The notes under the pieces are model-generated. The model did not search any database. It was not told the DNA's origin and was given only the letters and a program-made list of their open reading frames with translations. Positions 36,060-45,089 of a stretch of DNA of 64,000 nt are shown piece by piece. The position numbers and the translations under genes are program-made. Origin of the DNA: an uncultured Bacteroidia bacterium (GTDB lineage Bacteria; Bacteroidota; Bacteroidia; Bacteroidales; UBA932). Location: positions 50,112 to 114,111 of the forward strand of contig CADAIT010000010.1 of NCBI GenBank assembly GCA_902788095.1, in the 5' to 3' direction. Position 1 is the first letter of the stretch. Every line of letters begins with the position of its first letter.

Positions 36060-37505
36060 ATGATTAAAAAACACGTATATGCCGTTGTCCTGGCGCTGAT
36101 GACGCTTCTTTCCTGCGCAGAGCAGAAGGACAGCACCATCGTCCTGCACTCGGAGGAGGATCTGGCGGGGCGCAGGGTCGCCTGTGCCACGGGGTCTTAT
36201 TACGAATTCCAGCTCTCTGCCCGCAAAGATATCGACTTGTTCATTGTCAACTCCGAGGCGGACGGCATGCAGGCCCTGCGGGAGAACATGGCGGACGTGT
36301 TCGTGACCGATGAAGTCATGCTCACCGAAGCATCCATGCGGGAACTGGGCCTGAAAAAAGCCCTGCGGGGCAATGAGGCGCTCGGCGTGTCGTTTGCCCT
36401 TAAAAAGGGAAATACGGAGCTCATGACGCAGCTTAACGATTTCCTGCGCTTGCCGGAAGTCAAAGACATTGTCGCTTATTGGACGGAGGGTGCGGCGGAC
36501 AGGCGTCCTCCGATTCCGGAGGTTCCCGCGGACGCAGAACCGCTCCGCTGTATCACGGCTCTCAACCTGGAACCGGTAAGCTATGTGGGTACCGGGGGCG
36601 CGTGGACCGGGATGGAACCGGAACTGCTGCAGCGTTTTGCCGCTGCCCTGGACCGCCCGTTCAAGATGGAATTCCAGGATTTCGGCTCGGCCATCATCGC
36701 CCTGCAGACCGGACATGCCGACATCGTATCGGCTTCTTTGTTCGTCACGGAAGAACGGAAAAAGCATGTGGATTTCTCCATCCCTTATTACTATTGCCAT
36801 TCCGGGTACTATGTGGTGGACCACAGCAACGATTTCGAACTCGGCTTCCTGGACCGTCTCCGGATGAACCTGCTCACGGAAAAACGCTGGAGGCTGATTA
36901 CGGACGGCCTTGCAAAAACGCTCGAAATCACGGTCCTCGCCATTTTGCTGGGGACGGTGCTGGGAGCCCTGGTCTGCGGCGCAAAACGTTCCCGGCGCAA
37001 GTGGCTTCGCAGCCTGGCCAGCCTGTACGGGGACTTCATCGAAGGCATTCCCACGCTGGTACTTCTGCTCATTATGTTTTACGTAGTCTTCGCCGGGGGC
37101 GGCATCGGGGCCACGATGGTTGCGGTGGTTACGTTTTCCTGTACCTTCGCCGCATCGGCCGGAAGTATTTTTGACACGTCCATTTCCTCCATTCCGCACG
37201 GACAGACGGAGGCCGGCCTGAGCCTGGGTTTAAGCCAGTACCGGACTTTTACCGGTATCGTGCTGCCCCAGGCCGTGCAAAGGGGACTCCCGTTCTATAT
37301 CGGCGCATGCGTTTCCTTGCTCAAAGAGACATCTATTGTGGGATACATTGCCATACAAGACCTTACGCGTGCCAGCGACCTCATCCGCAGCCGTACCTTC
37401 GACGCGCTGATTCCGCTGGCCCTGGTTACCATCCTGTATTTTGTCTTAGCCTGGGTACTCCGCATCCTGCTCAACCTTTTCCTTAAAAAGAAACAACATG
37501 ATTAG
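36060..37505 (+). CDS. Lipoprotein binding domain - permease fusion, polar amino acid ABC transporter (second locus)
   Basis: 481 residues with lipobox TLLSC (Cys19). The binding domain is permuted: lobe-II half ~31-145 ([46 protein letters not shown]) precedes lobe-I half ~161-255 ([30 protein letters not shown]). A HisM-type permease (~275-478) carries the EAA loop [16 protein letters not shown]. The lobe-II Asp and lobe-I Arg that contact the amino acid in the family are both kept, unlike in the large fusion at 4.6 kb. The ATPase gene overlaps its end by 8 bp. One lipoprotein-permease and one ATPase suggest homodimers of each. Confidence 0.88.
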   Translation: MIKKHVYAVVLALMTLLSCAEQKDSTIVLHSEEDLAGRRVACATGSYYEFQLSARKDIDLFIVNSEADGMQALRENMADVFVTDEVMLTEASMRELGLKKALRGNEALGVSFALKKGNTELMTQLNDFLRLPEVKDIVAYWTEGAADRRPPIPEVPADAEPLRCITALNLEPVSYVGTGGAWTGMEPELLQRFAAALDRPFKMEFQDFGSAIIALQTGHADIVSASLFVTEERKKHVDFSIPYYYCHSGYYVVDHSNDFELGFLDRLRMNLLTEKRWRLITDGLAKTLEITVLAILLGTVLGALVCGAKRSRRKWLRSLASLYGDFIEGIPTLVLLLIMFYVVFAGGGIGATMVAVVTFSCTFAASAGSIFDTSISSIPHGQTEAGLSLGLSQYRTFTGIVLPQAVQRGLPFYIGACVSLLKETSIVGYIAIQDLTRASDLIRSRTFDALIPLALVTILYFVLAWVLRILLNLFLKKKQHD

Positions 37506-38571
37506 CGTTAAACATTTAAGCAAGACATTTACGAATCCGGACGGCTCCAAAATCACCGTTCTCAAGGATGTGAACTGCGAGATCAAGCAGGGAGAGGTCA
37601 TCAGCATCATCGGCCCTTCCGGAACGGGGAAGAGTACCTTCCTCAGGGCCCTCAACATGCTGGAACCGCCCACCGGAGGCGAAATCTGGGTGGACGGGGA
37701 GAATATCATGGCCAAGGGCTACCGGCTGGACAAGCTGCGCCAGAAAATGGGCATGGTGTTCCAGAACTTCAACCTTTTTGACCACATGACGGTGGTGGAA
37801 AACATCACTTACGCGCCCATGCGCCTGCGGGGCGTCCCGGAAGAGGAGGCCCGGAAGGAAGCCATGGAACTGCTTTCGAAGGTGGGGCTGGCACAGAAGG
37901 CCGACGTGTATCCTTCGTCACTTTCCGGCGGTCAGAAGCAGCGCGTAGCCATCGCCCGTTCGCTGGCCATGCACCCGGAGGTGATTCTGTTCGACGAGCC
38001 TACATCGGCCCTGGACCCGACGATGGTAGGGGAGGTGCTCAGCGTTATGCGGCAGTTGGCCAAGGACGGACTTACCATGCTGATTGTCACGCACGAGATG
38101 CGTTTCGCACGGGATGTGAGCACCCGCATTTTCTTCATGAACGAGGGCATCATTTATGAGGACGGCACTCCGCAGCAGATTTTTGAGCACCCGGTGCACA
38201 GTGCCACCAAGGCCTTTGTAAACCGCATCCAGAAGCTGGTTTACGAGATTGACTCGGACAACTTCGATTTCCTGGGCATCGGCTCGGACTTCAATAACTT
38301 CTGTGTCAAATACAACCTTGGCGCCAAAATTGACGTCATTTCCGAGGTGATGGAAGAAATGCTTTTCAAGCAGCTGAAGGACGTGCGGCCGCTTACCCTG
38401 CGCCTCACGTACGCGGCGCTGTCCGACGAAACGGCACTTGATTTCATGGTGGAAGGCATCACGACGTCTCCGCTGCCCCAGGGAAGTGCCATGGACGGCA
38501 TCCGCGCCAAAGTACAACAGGTGATAGAAGAGCCCACCACACGCGGTTTCAGGGTGAAAATTTTGATTTAA
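37498..38571 (+). CDS. Polar amino acid ABC transporter ATPase with C-terminal extension
   Basis: 357 residues. A GlnQ/HisP-type nucleotide-binding domain (~1-240) has Walker [53 protein letters not shown] and [10 protein letters not shown]. GlnQ proteins end near residue 245. Here a ~110-residue tail follows ([26 protein letters not shown]... to GFRVKILI), matching the tail of the large fusion protein, with an RsbW/GHKL-like pattern but no clear ATP-binding boxes. It overlaps the binding-permease gene by 8 bp. Confidence 0.9.
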   Translation: MISVKHLSKTFTNPDGSKITVLKDVNCEIKQGEVISIIGPSGTGKSTFLRALNMLEPPTGGEIWVDGENIMAKGYRLDKLRQKMGMVFQNFNLFDHMTVVENITYAPMRLRGVPEEEARKEAMELLSKVGLAQKADVYPSSLSGGQKQRVAIARSLAMHPEVILFDEPTSALDPTMVGEVLSVMRQLAKDGLTMLIVTHEMRFARDVSTRIFFMNEGIIYEDGTPQQIFEHPVHSATKAFVNRIQKLVYEIDSDNFDFLGIGSDFNNFCVKYNLGAKIDVISEVMEEMLFKQLKDVRPLTLRLTYAALSDETALDFMVEGITTSPLPQGSAMDGIRAKVQQVIEEPTTRGFRVKILI

Positions 38572-38586
38572 CCCCCTTCGGCCCGT

Positions 38587-38808
38587 ATGAATCGACCTCT
38601 CCCTTTTTTAATCGCCCTGGCGGGGTTCCTTTTGTCCCTTCCGGCTGCCGGACAAAGCGTCAACACGGAAGAAGAGCTGTGGATTGCCAACGGAGAACGT
38701 ACGATTTATGGCGTTCTCAGCAAGCCTTCCTGCACGGGTCACGGCTTCACCCCTGAGGAACAGGCCCGTAATCTCCGCGAAATCAAGTCTTTCCTGGAAT
38801 CACGATGA
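38587..38808 (+). pseudogene. Internally deleted secreted alpha/beta hydrolase remnant
   Basis: 73 codons: signal peptide (FLIALAGFLLSLPAAGQ), then EELWIANGERTIYGVLSKP, which is the typical first beta strands of an alpha/beta hydrolase. It runs directly into TGHGFTPEEQARNLREIKSF, which looks like the His-containing C-terminus. The catalytic core, some 150-200 residues, is missing, yet start, frame and stop are kept. The stop overlaps the Nudix start (ATGA). It could still be made as a small secreted peptide. Confidence 0.6.
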
Positions 38809-39200
38809 AGCAGATAGAAGTGGTTGCGGCCATCATTCGCAAAGGAGATAAAATTTTTGCCACCCAGCGTGGATATGGCGATTTCAAAGACTGGTGGGAA
38901 TTTCCCGGCGGGAAAATGGAAGCGGGGGAAACGCCCGAGCAGGCGCTTGTGCGCGAGATTCACGAAGAACTGGACGCAAGAATCAGCATAGACAAGTATT
39001 TGTACACGGTCGAGTGGGATTATCCCCAATTTCATCTTACCATGCACTGCTACATGGCTTCGTTGCTGGACGACGCCCTTCATTTGAACGAGCATGAAGC
39101 GGCCCGATGGCTGGGGAAGGAAGCGCTCCATTCAGTCAAGTGGCTGCCGGCCGATTATGTCCTTCTACCTTTGATTTCCAAGGAATTGGACGGAAAATGA
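38805..39200 (+). CDS. MutT-type Nudix hydrolase (8-oxo-dGTP diphosphatase-like)
   Basis: 131 residues. The Nudix box GKMEAGETPEQALVREIHEE fits GX5EX7REUXEEXGU. EVVAAIIRKGDKIFATQRGYGDFKDWWEFPGG is the MutT-like front, and WLPADYVLLPLI the usual end. It is likely to sanitise oxidised nucleotides. Translationally coupled to the hydrolase remnant and 7 bp before the beta-lactamase-like gene. Confidence 0.9.
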   Translation: MKQIEVVAAIIRKGDKIFATQRGYGDFKDWWEFPGGKMEAGETPEQALVREIHEELDARISIDKYLYTVEWDYPQFHLTMHCYMASLLDDALHLNEHEAARWLGKEALHSVKWLPADYVLLPLISKELDGK

Positions 39201-39207
39201 TTTATTT

Positions 39208-40536
39208 ATGACAAGCAAGGCAAAACGGATTCTCGGAATCGTCGGGGCCGCAGTGGCGGCAGCCCTTTTGGGCGGATGTATCTTCCTCAACACCCTGATG
39301 CCCATTATCACGGGCTATGCGGCAAAGAACCTCGCATCGGCCGTATTCATCTCGGGCCGTAAGCAGGCCGACGTGGAGGCCCTTGACCTCCGTTTCTCCT
39401 TCATCAAGTTCAACAAGAACAAGGTGGACTACGAAAAGAAGACGGTCACCAGCCGTTTTCTCTGGGCCAAGTCCGTGGCTGCCTATCGGGAAGGATACGG
39501 CGTGACGCTCCTTCGGGGGAAGAATAACGAGGCCTTCCTGTCGGCCCGCTATCCCTTGCCCGAAGACCGTTACGCGGATTACCTGGAATGGGGCGACAAA
39601 GCGCTCAGTGCCAGGCTTGAACCCATTGCCGATGCCCTTGTGGACCAGCGCAGTTACAACGGACATCCCTTTGCCTTCGTAGTGCTGCACGAGGGAAAAA
39701 TTGTGGCCGAACGCTACGACAGCGGCATATCGGCCGGAACGCAGCTGCTTAGCTGGAGCATGGCGAAGAGCTTCACCAACGCCATTACGGGCATCATGGC
39801 CGGGGACGGTCTGGTGGACATCCATGCGCCCCTGGACATTCCCGAATGGCAGGGCGACGGCCGGAAGAACATCAGCCTGAATGACCTCCTGCAGATGCAG
39901 AGCGGCCTTCAGTGGAACGAGAATTACGGCAATCGCTCCGATGTCAACCTGATGCTTCACCGGGAGGCCGATATGGGCCTTTATGCCCTCTCTATGCCGC
40001 TTGCGTATGAGCCGGGAACGCATTGGTACTACTCCAGCGGCGCTACCAACATTGTGATGCGATACCTTCGCGGCAAATTCCCCTCCGACGAGGCCTTCCT
40101 CTCCTACATGCGGGAAAGGTTGTTCGCGCCGCTTTCCATATCCAACCCCCATTTTGAACCGGATATGAACGGTACGCCGGTGGGCTCCTCCTACCTCTAT
40201 GTCACCGCCCGCGACTATGCCCGCTTCGGCCAGCTCTTCCTGGACGACGGCTGCATCGGCGACAGGCGCATCCTCCCGGAAGGGTGGGTGGATTACACGG
40301 TTACGCCGGCATCGGCCAGTGAAGGCCGGTATGGTGCTTTTTTCTGGCTGAACCGCTGCCGCGTCTGCCCCGATGTTCCGGAGGACATGTTCTCCTGCAA
40401 CGGCCATGACGGCCAACAAATTTACATCGTTCCCTCAAAGGACCTCGTCGTGGTGGTCCTGGGCTACTCTCCCAAGCCGCACAAGGTCGTCGATTTCAAC
40501 GCCTTGCTGCGTGACATCATCGCGGAGCTGGAGTAG
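39208..40536 (+). CDS. Class C beta-lactamase-related serine hydrolase
   Basis: 442 residues. An N-terminal membrane anchor or lipoprotein signal (VAAALLGGC) precedes the domain. SxxK is SMAK in LLSWSMAKSF, the second motif is YSSGATN and the third region HDGQQIYIVP, the pattern of the beta-lactamase/EstB/penicillin-binding-like family acting in the periplasm. Substrate unknown; antibiotic hydrolysis is not implied. Confidence 0.87.
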   Translation: MTSKAKRILGIVGAAVAAALLGGCIFLNTLMPIITGYAAKNLASAVFISGRKQADVEALDLRFSFIKFNKNKVDYEKKTVTSRFLWAKSVAAYREGYGVTLLRGKNNEAFLSARYPLPEDRYADYLEWGDKALSARLEPIADALVDQRSYNGHPFAFVVLHEGKIVAERYDSGISAGTQLLSWSMAKSFTNAITGIMAGDGLVDIHAPLDIPEWQGDGRKNISLNDLLQMQSGLQWNENYGNRSDVNLMLHREADMGLYALSMPLAYEPGTHWYYSSGATNIVMRYLRGKFPSDEAFLSYMRERLFAPLSISNPHFEPDMNGTPVGSSYLYVTARDYARFGQLFLDDGCIGDRRILPEGWVDYTVTPASASEGRYGAFFWLNRCRVCPDVPEDMFSCNGHDGQQIYIVPSKDLVVVVLGYSPKPHKVVDFNALLRDIIAELE

Positions 40537-40632
40537 GTTTCACGTTACTTGGGCAAGTATAATGATTTGAAATTCTCCATCGGCCACGGCCGGGGAAGGA
40601 TGCGGAAGTCGAAAACTACGTGTCCGGTGTAA

Positions 40633-40664
40633 TTTGACTATCCCGAATTCTTTGAGTATATTTG
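40633..40664 (+). promoter_or_regulatory. Promoter of the 40.7-kb hypothetical gene
   Basis: TTTG (40633-40636), 20 bp, TATATTTG (40657-40664): consensus match. The ATG follows 9 bp after the box, giving a near-leaderless mRNA. Confidence 0.7.
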
Positions 40665-40673
40665 CGCAGTATA

Positions 40674-41327
40674 ATGGCTACACGCAAATTCGGCACATGT
40701 TTCTTCGAGCAGTATGCTCAAATTTCGCTTTCGGCACTGCTGGGAAGCGACTTTGACTGTCTCGTGAACCGCGACCGGCCGGATTTGCAAAGCACGGACG
40801 GGCACTCCATCGGCATCGAAGTTACGCGCGCCATGGAGGAAAGTAAAAATGCGCAGCTGGAGTTGTTGAAGGACGTTGCCGGGATTACCCCTGCCGGGCG
40901 GCGGGATGAAGAGTTAGACCAGATTCTGGAGTACGGCTACAGCTATGGTCTGAGAGAAGGCAAGTACATTGGTGTCAAGGAGTTGTCGTACTGGTCGATG
41001 GCCCTCCCGCTGCGCAGAATCATCGAAAGCAAGGTCTCCAAGGTGGGCAACGGCTTCTACGGTCATTACGACAAAATGGGCCTGTTTATCTTCTCGCGCG
41101 AGAATCTTCGTGAGTCTGAGGCGTTTAAGGCCATGGACTATACCATATCCCTTCAAAAGTATCTGGACATACGTTACAATCGGCTTTACCTGGCCGACGT
41201 GAACGACCTTTTCGTGTGCAACCTGGACGACGGGCTCAAGGAAAGTTCCCGGCTCGTTCGATATGCCGTGACGCAGGAGCAGCGGAAAGCGTTTTATCTG
41301 GAGGCGGTCCGGAGACAAAACGAATAA
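40674..41327 (+). CDS. Hypothetical protein, possible degenerate PD-(D/E)XK fold
   Basis: 217 residues from ATG 40674 (MATRKFGTCFFEQYAQISLS). I do not recognise a family with confidence. The front part has an acidic helix followed by RPDLQSTDGHSIGIEVTRAM, which recalls the PD...(D/E)xK core of restriction-like nucleases, with Thr in place of Lys. The middle (LEYGYSYGLREGKYIGVKEL) and the end (HYDKMGLFIFSRENLRES...LYLADVNDLFVCNLDDG) look like an alpha/beta domain. It has its own promoter and no partner methylase or toxin-antitoxin mate. Confidence 0.65.
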   Translation: MATRKFGTCFFEQYAQISLSALLGSDFDCLVNRDRPDLQSTDGHSIGIEVTRAMEESKNAQLELLKDVAGITPAGRRDEELDQILEYGYSYGLREGKYIGVKELSYWSMALPLRRIIESKVSKVGNGFYGHYDKMGLFIFSRENLRESEAFKAMDYTISLQKYLDIRYNRLYLADVNDLFVCNLDDGLKESSRLVRYAVTQEQRKAFYLEAVRRQNE

Positions 41328-41338
41328 AAAACGAGCGC

Positions 41339-41620
41339 ATGCGAGCCGTCATTCAAAGAGTCTGTTCGGCATCCGCTGGTAGGCGTGATTCATTACGACG
41401 AACTGGAGCAGTGCCGCCATGCCCTGTGCGAATACGGCGTTTATGGCATGTTCTTGATGAAGGAAAGCCTCTATACCATTTCCTATGGCGGAGGCCGCTA
41501 TCGTTTTGAATCCGGCATTCCCACTGTCCGCCTCCTGGCGGGGGAACTCTTTCTGTCTCCCAACTATTTCGGGAACTTGGTTCGGGTAAAAACCGGCGGC
41601 CAGGACGATGAGCCCCAAGC
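41339..41620 (+). pseudogene. Mosaic remnant: dtd start joined to AraC-like scrap
   Basis: ATG 41339 begins MRAVIQRVCSASA, the N-terminus of D-aminoacyl-tRNA deacylase (Dtd). After 13 codons the similarity stops. In another frame a segment reads VIHYDELEQCRHALCEYGVY and later LLAGELFLSPNYFGNLVRVK, which resembles an AraC helix-turn-helix. No intact gene remains. A minus-strand frame starting MTIIWLLVGLGLIVLAAGFY (41645) could be a further membrane-protein scrap. Confidence 0.5.
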
Positions 41621-41669
41621 CGACCAGCAGCCAAATAATTGTCATTTTGCTTGTTTTGAGTTAGTAAAC

Positions 41670-41741
41670 AGATTCTTCACTTCGTTCAGAATGACAGGGA
41701 TTGTGTCATTCTGAGCCGGCCTTTGGCCGGCGAAGAATCTG
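41670..41741. repeat. Dispersed short repeat, inverted pair (copy 2)
   Basis: CAGATTCTTCACTTCGTTC, AGAATGACA and, after 8 bp, TGTCATTCTGAGCC, an inserted GGCCTTTGGCC, GCGAAGAATCTG: two copies facing each other. The inner GCCGGCCTTTGGCCGGC is itself a hairpin. The same arrangement occurs at 62773-62843. Confidence 0.75.
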
Positions 41742-41995
41742 TCTGCTAAAGCCGCAGACGACAGATGGAGAACAGAAATCTTTCCGGAATATGGATTCCT
41801 GCCAGAAGTACGAAGGACTGGGCCAGGAATGGATGCAAATGATTGTTGTCGATGATTTTTCCGCCCTTGACCATGCGGAAAGTTGAGCGCACCGGCTGAT
41901 TGGTCCGCCTGACGGACTGGGTTATCCGGACGGAAACGGAGTTGCTGCTGTTGTTGCCGGCGAAAAGACATATTTCTAATTTTCTCAAAATAGTC
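41742..41995. other. Intergenic stretch without a convincing gene
   Basis: Several short frames exist on both strands (for example minus strand MRKLEICLFAG from 41988), but none shows a known domain or consistent codon use. It probably contains decayed sequence adjoining the remnant and repeat to its left. Confidence 0.4.
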
Positions 41996-42003
41996 TATCT
42001 TTG
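41996..42003 (+). promoter_or_regulatory. -7 element TATCTTTG of the EamA transporter gene
   Basis: TAnnTTTG match 20 bp before ATG 42024. Confidence 0.5.
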
Positions 42004-42023
42004 CGCTCCCAAATCAAGCGCAC

Positions 42024-42920
42024 ATGGATTCGATTACACGCAAACGTACGATGGGATACTGCGCCGGTGTTGTCGCCGGCATCTCATACGGGACCAATCC
42101 GCTTTTTGCGAAGCCGCTGCTGGAAAGCGGCGTCCCCGTGCTCGTCATGCTCTTTTTCCGCTACGGGATATCGGCCCTTCTCCTTGCCGGATGGATGCTG
42201 CTGAAGAAAGAATCTTTCCGTGTGAAAGGGCGGGAACTGGGGCTTCTGGCCATCCTGGGGCTCCTGTTTGCCTGCAGCAGCCTCTTCCTTTTCGCTTCCT
42301 ATGCGTACATTCCGTCCGGACTTGCGACTACGCTGGTGTATCTGTATCCGGTTTTCGTGGCGCTCATCATGGTCTTTCTCCGCTTCTTTCCCAGCTGGCA
42401 GACCTGGTTGTCCATCGCCGCCACCTTTTGCGGTATCCTTTTGCTGTCGCAGCCTTCAGACAGCGCCCAGATTAAGCCTCTCGGAATCCTTCTGGCCACC
42501 TGCGCCGCGCTCAGCTATGCCTTCTACCTCGTCATCGTAAACCGGAGCAAGCGCATCAAGCAGGTATCGGAGCACACGCTTACCCTCTATGCCCTCCTGA
42601 CCGGAACAATCCTTTTCGCAGCCATCCGGGGCATCCGGGGCGGCGACATGCTGGAGGGCATCGACTGCGGGGCCGATTGGCTCAACCTGACAGGCCTGGC
42701 GCTGGTCCCCACGGTGATTTCCATGCTCACCCTGGCCATCTCTTCCCGTTACATAGGACCGACGAAAACTTCCGTCCTGGGGGTGTTCGAGCCGCTGACC
42801 GCCATCCTGATAGGAACGGCGATGTTCGGAGAACCGCTAACCTTGAAAATGGCCGTGGGAGTCCTTGTCTGCGTCGCCGCCGTTGTGTTTATGATACTGA
42901 GGCCCGGCAGGAAATCCTGA
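42024..42920 (+). CDS. EamA/DMT-family transporter
   Basis: 298 residues with ten hydrophobic segments in two repeats (GYCAGVVAGISYGTNPLFAK... and PLGILLATCAALSYAFYLVIVNRS...). GVFEPLTAILIGTAMFGEPLTL is the signature end of the drug/metabolite transporter superfamily. An inner-membrane metabolite exporter with unknown substrate. Followed 45 bp later by the DUF3810 gene. Confidence 0.88.
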   Translation: MDSITRKRTMGYCAGVVAGISYGTNPLFAKPLLESGVPVLVMLFFRYGISALLLAGWMLLKKESFRVKGRELGLLAILGLLFACSSLFLFASYAYIPSGLATTLVYLYPVFVALIMVFLRFFPSWQTWLSIAATFCGILLLSQPSDSAQIKPLGILLATCAALSYAFYLVIVNRSKRIKQVSEHTLTLYALLTGTILFAAIRGIRGGDMLEGIDCGADWLNLTGLALVPTVISMLTLAISSRYIGPTKTSVLGVFEPLTAILIGTAMFGEPLTLKMAVGVLVCVAAVVFMILRPGRKS

Positions 42921-42965
42921 TGGCTTTTGGGGATGTGACGGAATTTGCTTATCTTTACTGATGCG

Positions 42966-44027
42966 ATGAAGAAAAGAACCGTCATAGGACTGCTTCTGCT
43001 GGTATTCTGCATTGCCTGCCGCCTGTGGACAAGCGTGGTGGACTTTTATGCCGTGCGGCTTTATCCCGCGATAAGTACCGTTCTTTCCTGGCTCGGAGCC
43101 CGTCTGCCCTTTTCCCTTGAGGAGATAGTCGTTATTGCTTTCATCGTCATTTTGGTGGATATCCTCGTGAAGGCCGTCAGGCGGAAGGAAGGCTTTACGC
43201 GCTGGCTGGGAAAGACGGCCGCGGTGCTTATGTGGCTCTATGTGTGGTGCTATATGGGCTGGGGAAACAATTACTACAGGACGGGGCTCTACGCAAGAAA
43301 CGGAATCCGGAGCATCCATTACGACAGGGAGGCGTTCAAAGATTATCTGGAACGCTTTTCGGAAGAACTCAACCTCGCCGCGCTGGAGGCCGATGGCTAC
43401 GATGACAAGGCCTTGCAGGAAGAGGTGAGGGAGTACTATTCCTCAAAAGTGACTTCTTACGGCTATGTCCCTCTCCGGAAGTGGCAAGGCGTTAAGAAGC
43501 CCCTTCTGAACCCGCTTTTTTCGGCCGTAATGGTACATGGCTATATGGGGCCGTTCTTCTGCGAATCCCAGGTCAACCGGGACCTCCTTCCTCACGAGTA
43601 TCCTTATGTGGTCGCCCACGAAATGGGACATCTTGCGGGCGTAACCAGCGAAGCGGAAGCCTCTTTCTGGGGCTATGCCTGCTGTCGGGAATCCGCGAAT
43701 GCCGCCGTTCGTTACAGCGGATACCTCGCCGTCCTCCCTTATGTGCTCTCCAATGCCGGTGGGCTGCTTCCTGAGGACGAATTCATGGCCTGGACGGAGA
43801 CAATCTGCGAACGGGCAAAAAAAGAGTATACCGAATCCAGAACCTACTGGAGAGGGAAAAAAGTCGGCTGGATAGAAAAAGTACAGAACTGGTTCTATAA
43901 CGTCTATCTCAAATCCAACGGCGTTTCGGAAGGCGTGCGGGACTACTTTGGCGTAGTGGGCGTGATTATGACTATGGAGAAACACGTGAATCCATCTTTT
44001 CAATCAACAGTACCATGTCAAAACTGA
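42966..44027 (+). CDS. DUF3810 membrane metallopeptidase-like protein
   Basis: 353 residues from ATG 42966 (MKKRTVIGLLLLVFCIACR). Two or three N-terminal helices, then a soluble domain with a zincin-like motif AHEMGHLAGV and a downstream acidic partner in TSEAEASFWGYACC. The DUF3810 family is common in Bacteroidota; proteolysis is expected from the HExxH motif but unproven. The end overlaps the next gene by 13 bp. Confidence 0.85.
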   Translation: MKKRTVIGLLLLVFCIACRLWTSVVDFYAVRLYPAISTVLSWLGARLPFSLEEIVVIAFIVILVDILVKAVRRKEGFTRWLGKTAAVLMWLYVWCYMGWGNNYYRTGLYARNGIRSIHYDREAFKDYLERFSEELNLAALEADGYDDKALQEEVREYYSSKVTSYGYVPLRKWQGVKKPLLNPLFSAVMVHGYMGPFFCESQVNRDLLPHEYPYVVAHEMGHLAGVTSEAEASFWGYACCRESANAAVRYSGYLAVLPYVLSNAGGLLPEDEFMAWTETICERAKKEYTESRTYWRGKKVGWIEKVQNWFYNVYLKSNGVSEGVRDYFGVVGVIMTMEKHVNPSFQSTVPCQN

Positions 44028-44941
44028 TGGCCCTGCTGGGGCGTTTCCTTTTTGAAACCCACGACGCTATGAGGCTCCGGAAGCAGCACTATGGCACCTC
44101 CGATTTGGAAATCCTTTCCGACATCCCGTACATGGATGACGGGGATGCAGGACATCTTTTTGATATTTACAGGCCCAAGGGCGCAGCTGCCGATATCCCC
44201 GTCATCGTCAATATCCACGGCGGCGGCCTGTTTGCCTCGTACAAGACGGTAAACGCCTGGTTTAACCACGAATGGGCCCGGATGGGCTATGCCGTGGTAA
44301 GCCTCAGTTATCGCCGAATACCGGACACTACGCTCATCCATCAGATAGCGGACGTAATGACGGCGCTCCGGTTCCTCCAGGATAACAAAGGCCGATATGG
44401 CTTGAACCTGGATACATGCTGTCTGACAGGCGATTCTGCCGGCGCCTTGCTTGCTTTGTTTGTCCTTTCGTTGGAGGGCAGCGAGGTGCTGCGGACGAGT
44501 TTCGGCATAGCCTCCTCGGGTATCCGGTTCAAGACGGCGGGCTTTATCTCCATCATGCTGGACACGACGCGGCGCGACCTCATGTTTTTTATACGCAATG
44601 TGGTTTCGGACAAGGCCGACGAGGGGAAGCCCTATCAGAAATATCTGCTGGACCCGGTCTCCATGCTGAAAGAAACCACCCTGCCGCCGCTGTACCTTGT
44701 CACGAGCGCCCAGGACATCATCAGAAAAGATACGCTCAAATTCGCGCGCGCCCTTGCAGAGGCAAATGCCCCGCATAAACTGCTGGATTTCCCCAAAGGA
44801 CACAGAAAGAGGCTCGTACATGTTTTCTCGGTCCAGTATCCGCTTTGGCCCGAAAGCCGCATCGTTTATCAGGAATTCGACAACTACTTCAAAATATACT
44901 TTTCCGGTATTCAGACGGGGATACACCCACCACTCGCTTGA
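44015..44941 (+). CDS. Alpha/beta hydrolase, hormone-sensitive lipase type
   Basis: 308 residues. Oxyanion motif NIHGGGLF, nucleophile GDSAGALL and Asp in LVTSAQDII are seen; the expected catalytic His is likely the one in FPKGHRKRLVHVFSV. No signal peptide, so cytoplasmic esterase. The last ~15 codons overlap an antisense AraC remnant, and the tail (SGIQTGIHPPLA) is unlike the family, so the original C-terminus may have been replaced. Confidence 0.8.
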   Translation: MSKLMALLGRFLFETHDAMRLRKQHYGTSDLEILSDIPYMDDGDAGHLFDIYRPKGAAADIPVIVNIHGGGLFASYKTVNAWFNHEWARMGYAVVSLSYRRIPDTTLIHQIADVMTALRFLQDNKGRYGLNLDTCCLTGDSAGALLALFVLSLEGSEVLRTSFGIASSGIRFKTAGFISIMLDTTRRDLMFFIRNVVSDKADEGKPYQKYLLDPVSMLKETTLPPLYLVTSAQDIIRKDTLKFARALAEANAPHKLLDFPKGHRKRLVHVFSVQYPLWPESRIVYQEFDNYFKIYFSGIQTGIHPPLA

Positions 44942-45050
44942 AGTATTCCCGGAAGGTAAACTGCTCCGGGAAACCCAGTTGTCCTGCGATTTCCTTGACG
45001 GAAATGTCGGTCTGCGACAGGAGGTACTTCGCCTGCCGCCATCTCATACA
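44889..45050 (-). pseudogene. C-terminal fragment of an AraC regulator
   Basis: On the minus strand the DNA reads MRWRQAKYLLSQTDISVKEI, AGQLGFPEQFTFREYFKRVV, GVSPSEYRKSIF and a stop at 44891-44889. That is the second helix-turn-helix and end of an AraC protein. The first helix-turn-helix and sensor part are absent. The fragment overlaps the end of the plus-strand hydrolase gene. Confidence 0.6.
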
Positions 45051-45089
45051 TCACCTCACGACACAGCCTCCGATGGGCAAAAAGGGGCA

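Noticed and set aside
41349-41645. Minus-strand membrane protein gene (MTIIWLLVGLGLIVLAAGFY)
   Set aside because: Only the first ~20 residues look convincing, and the rest overlaps a better AraC-like match on the plus strand. Mentioned under the pseudogene instead.
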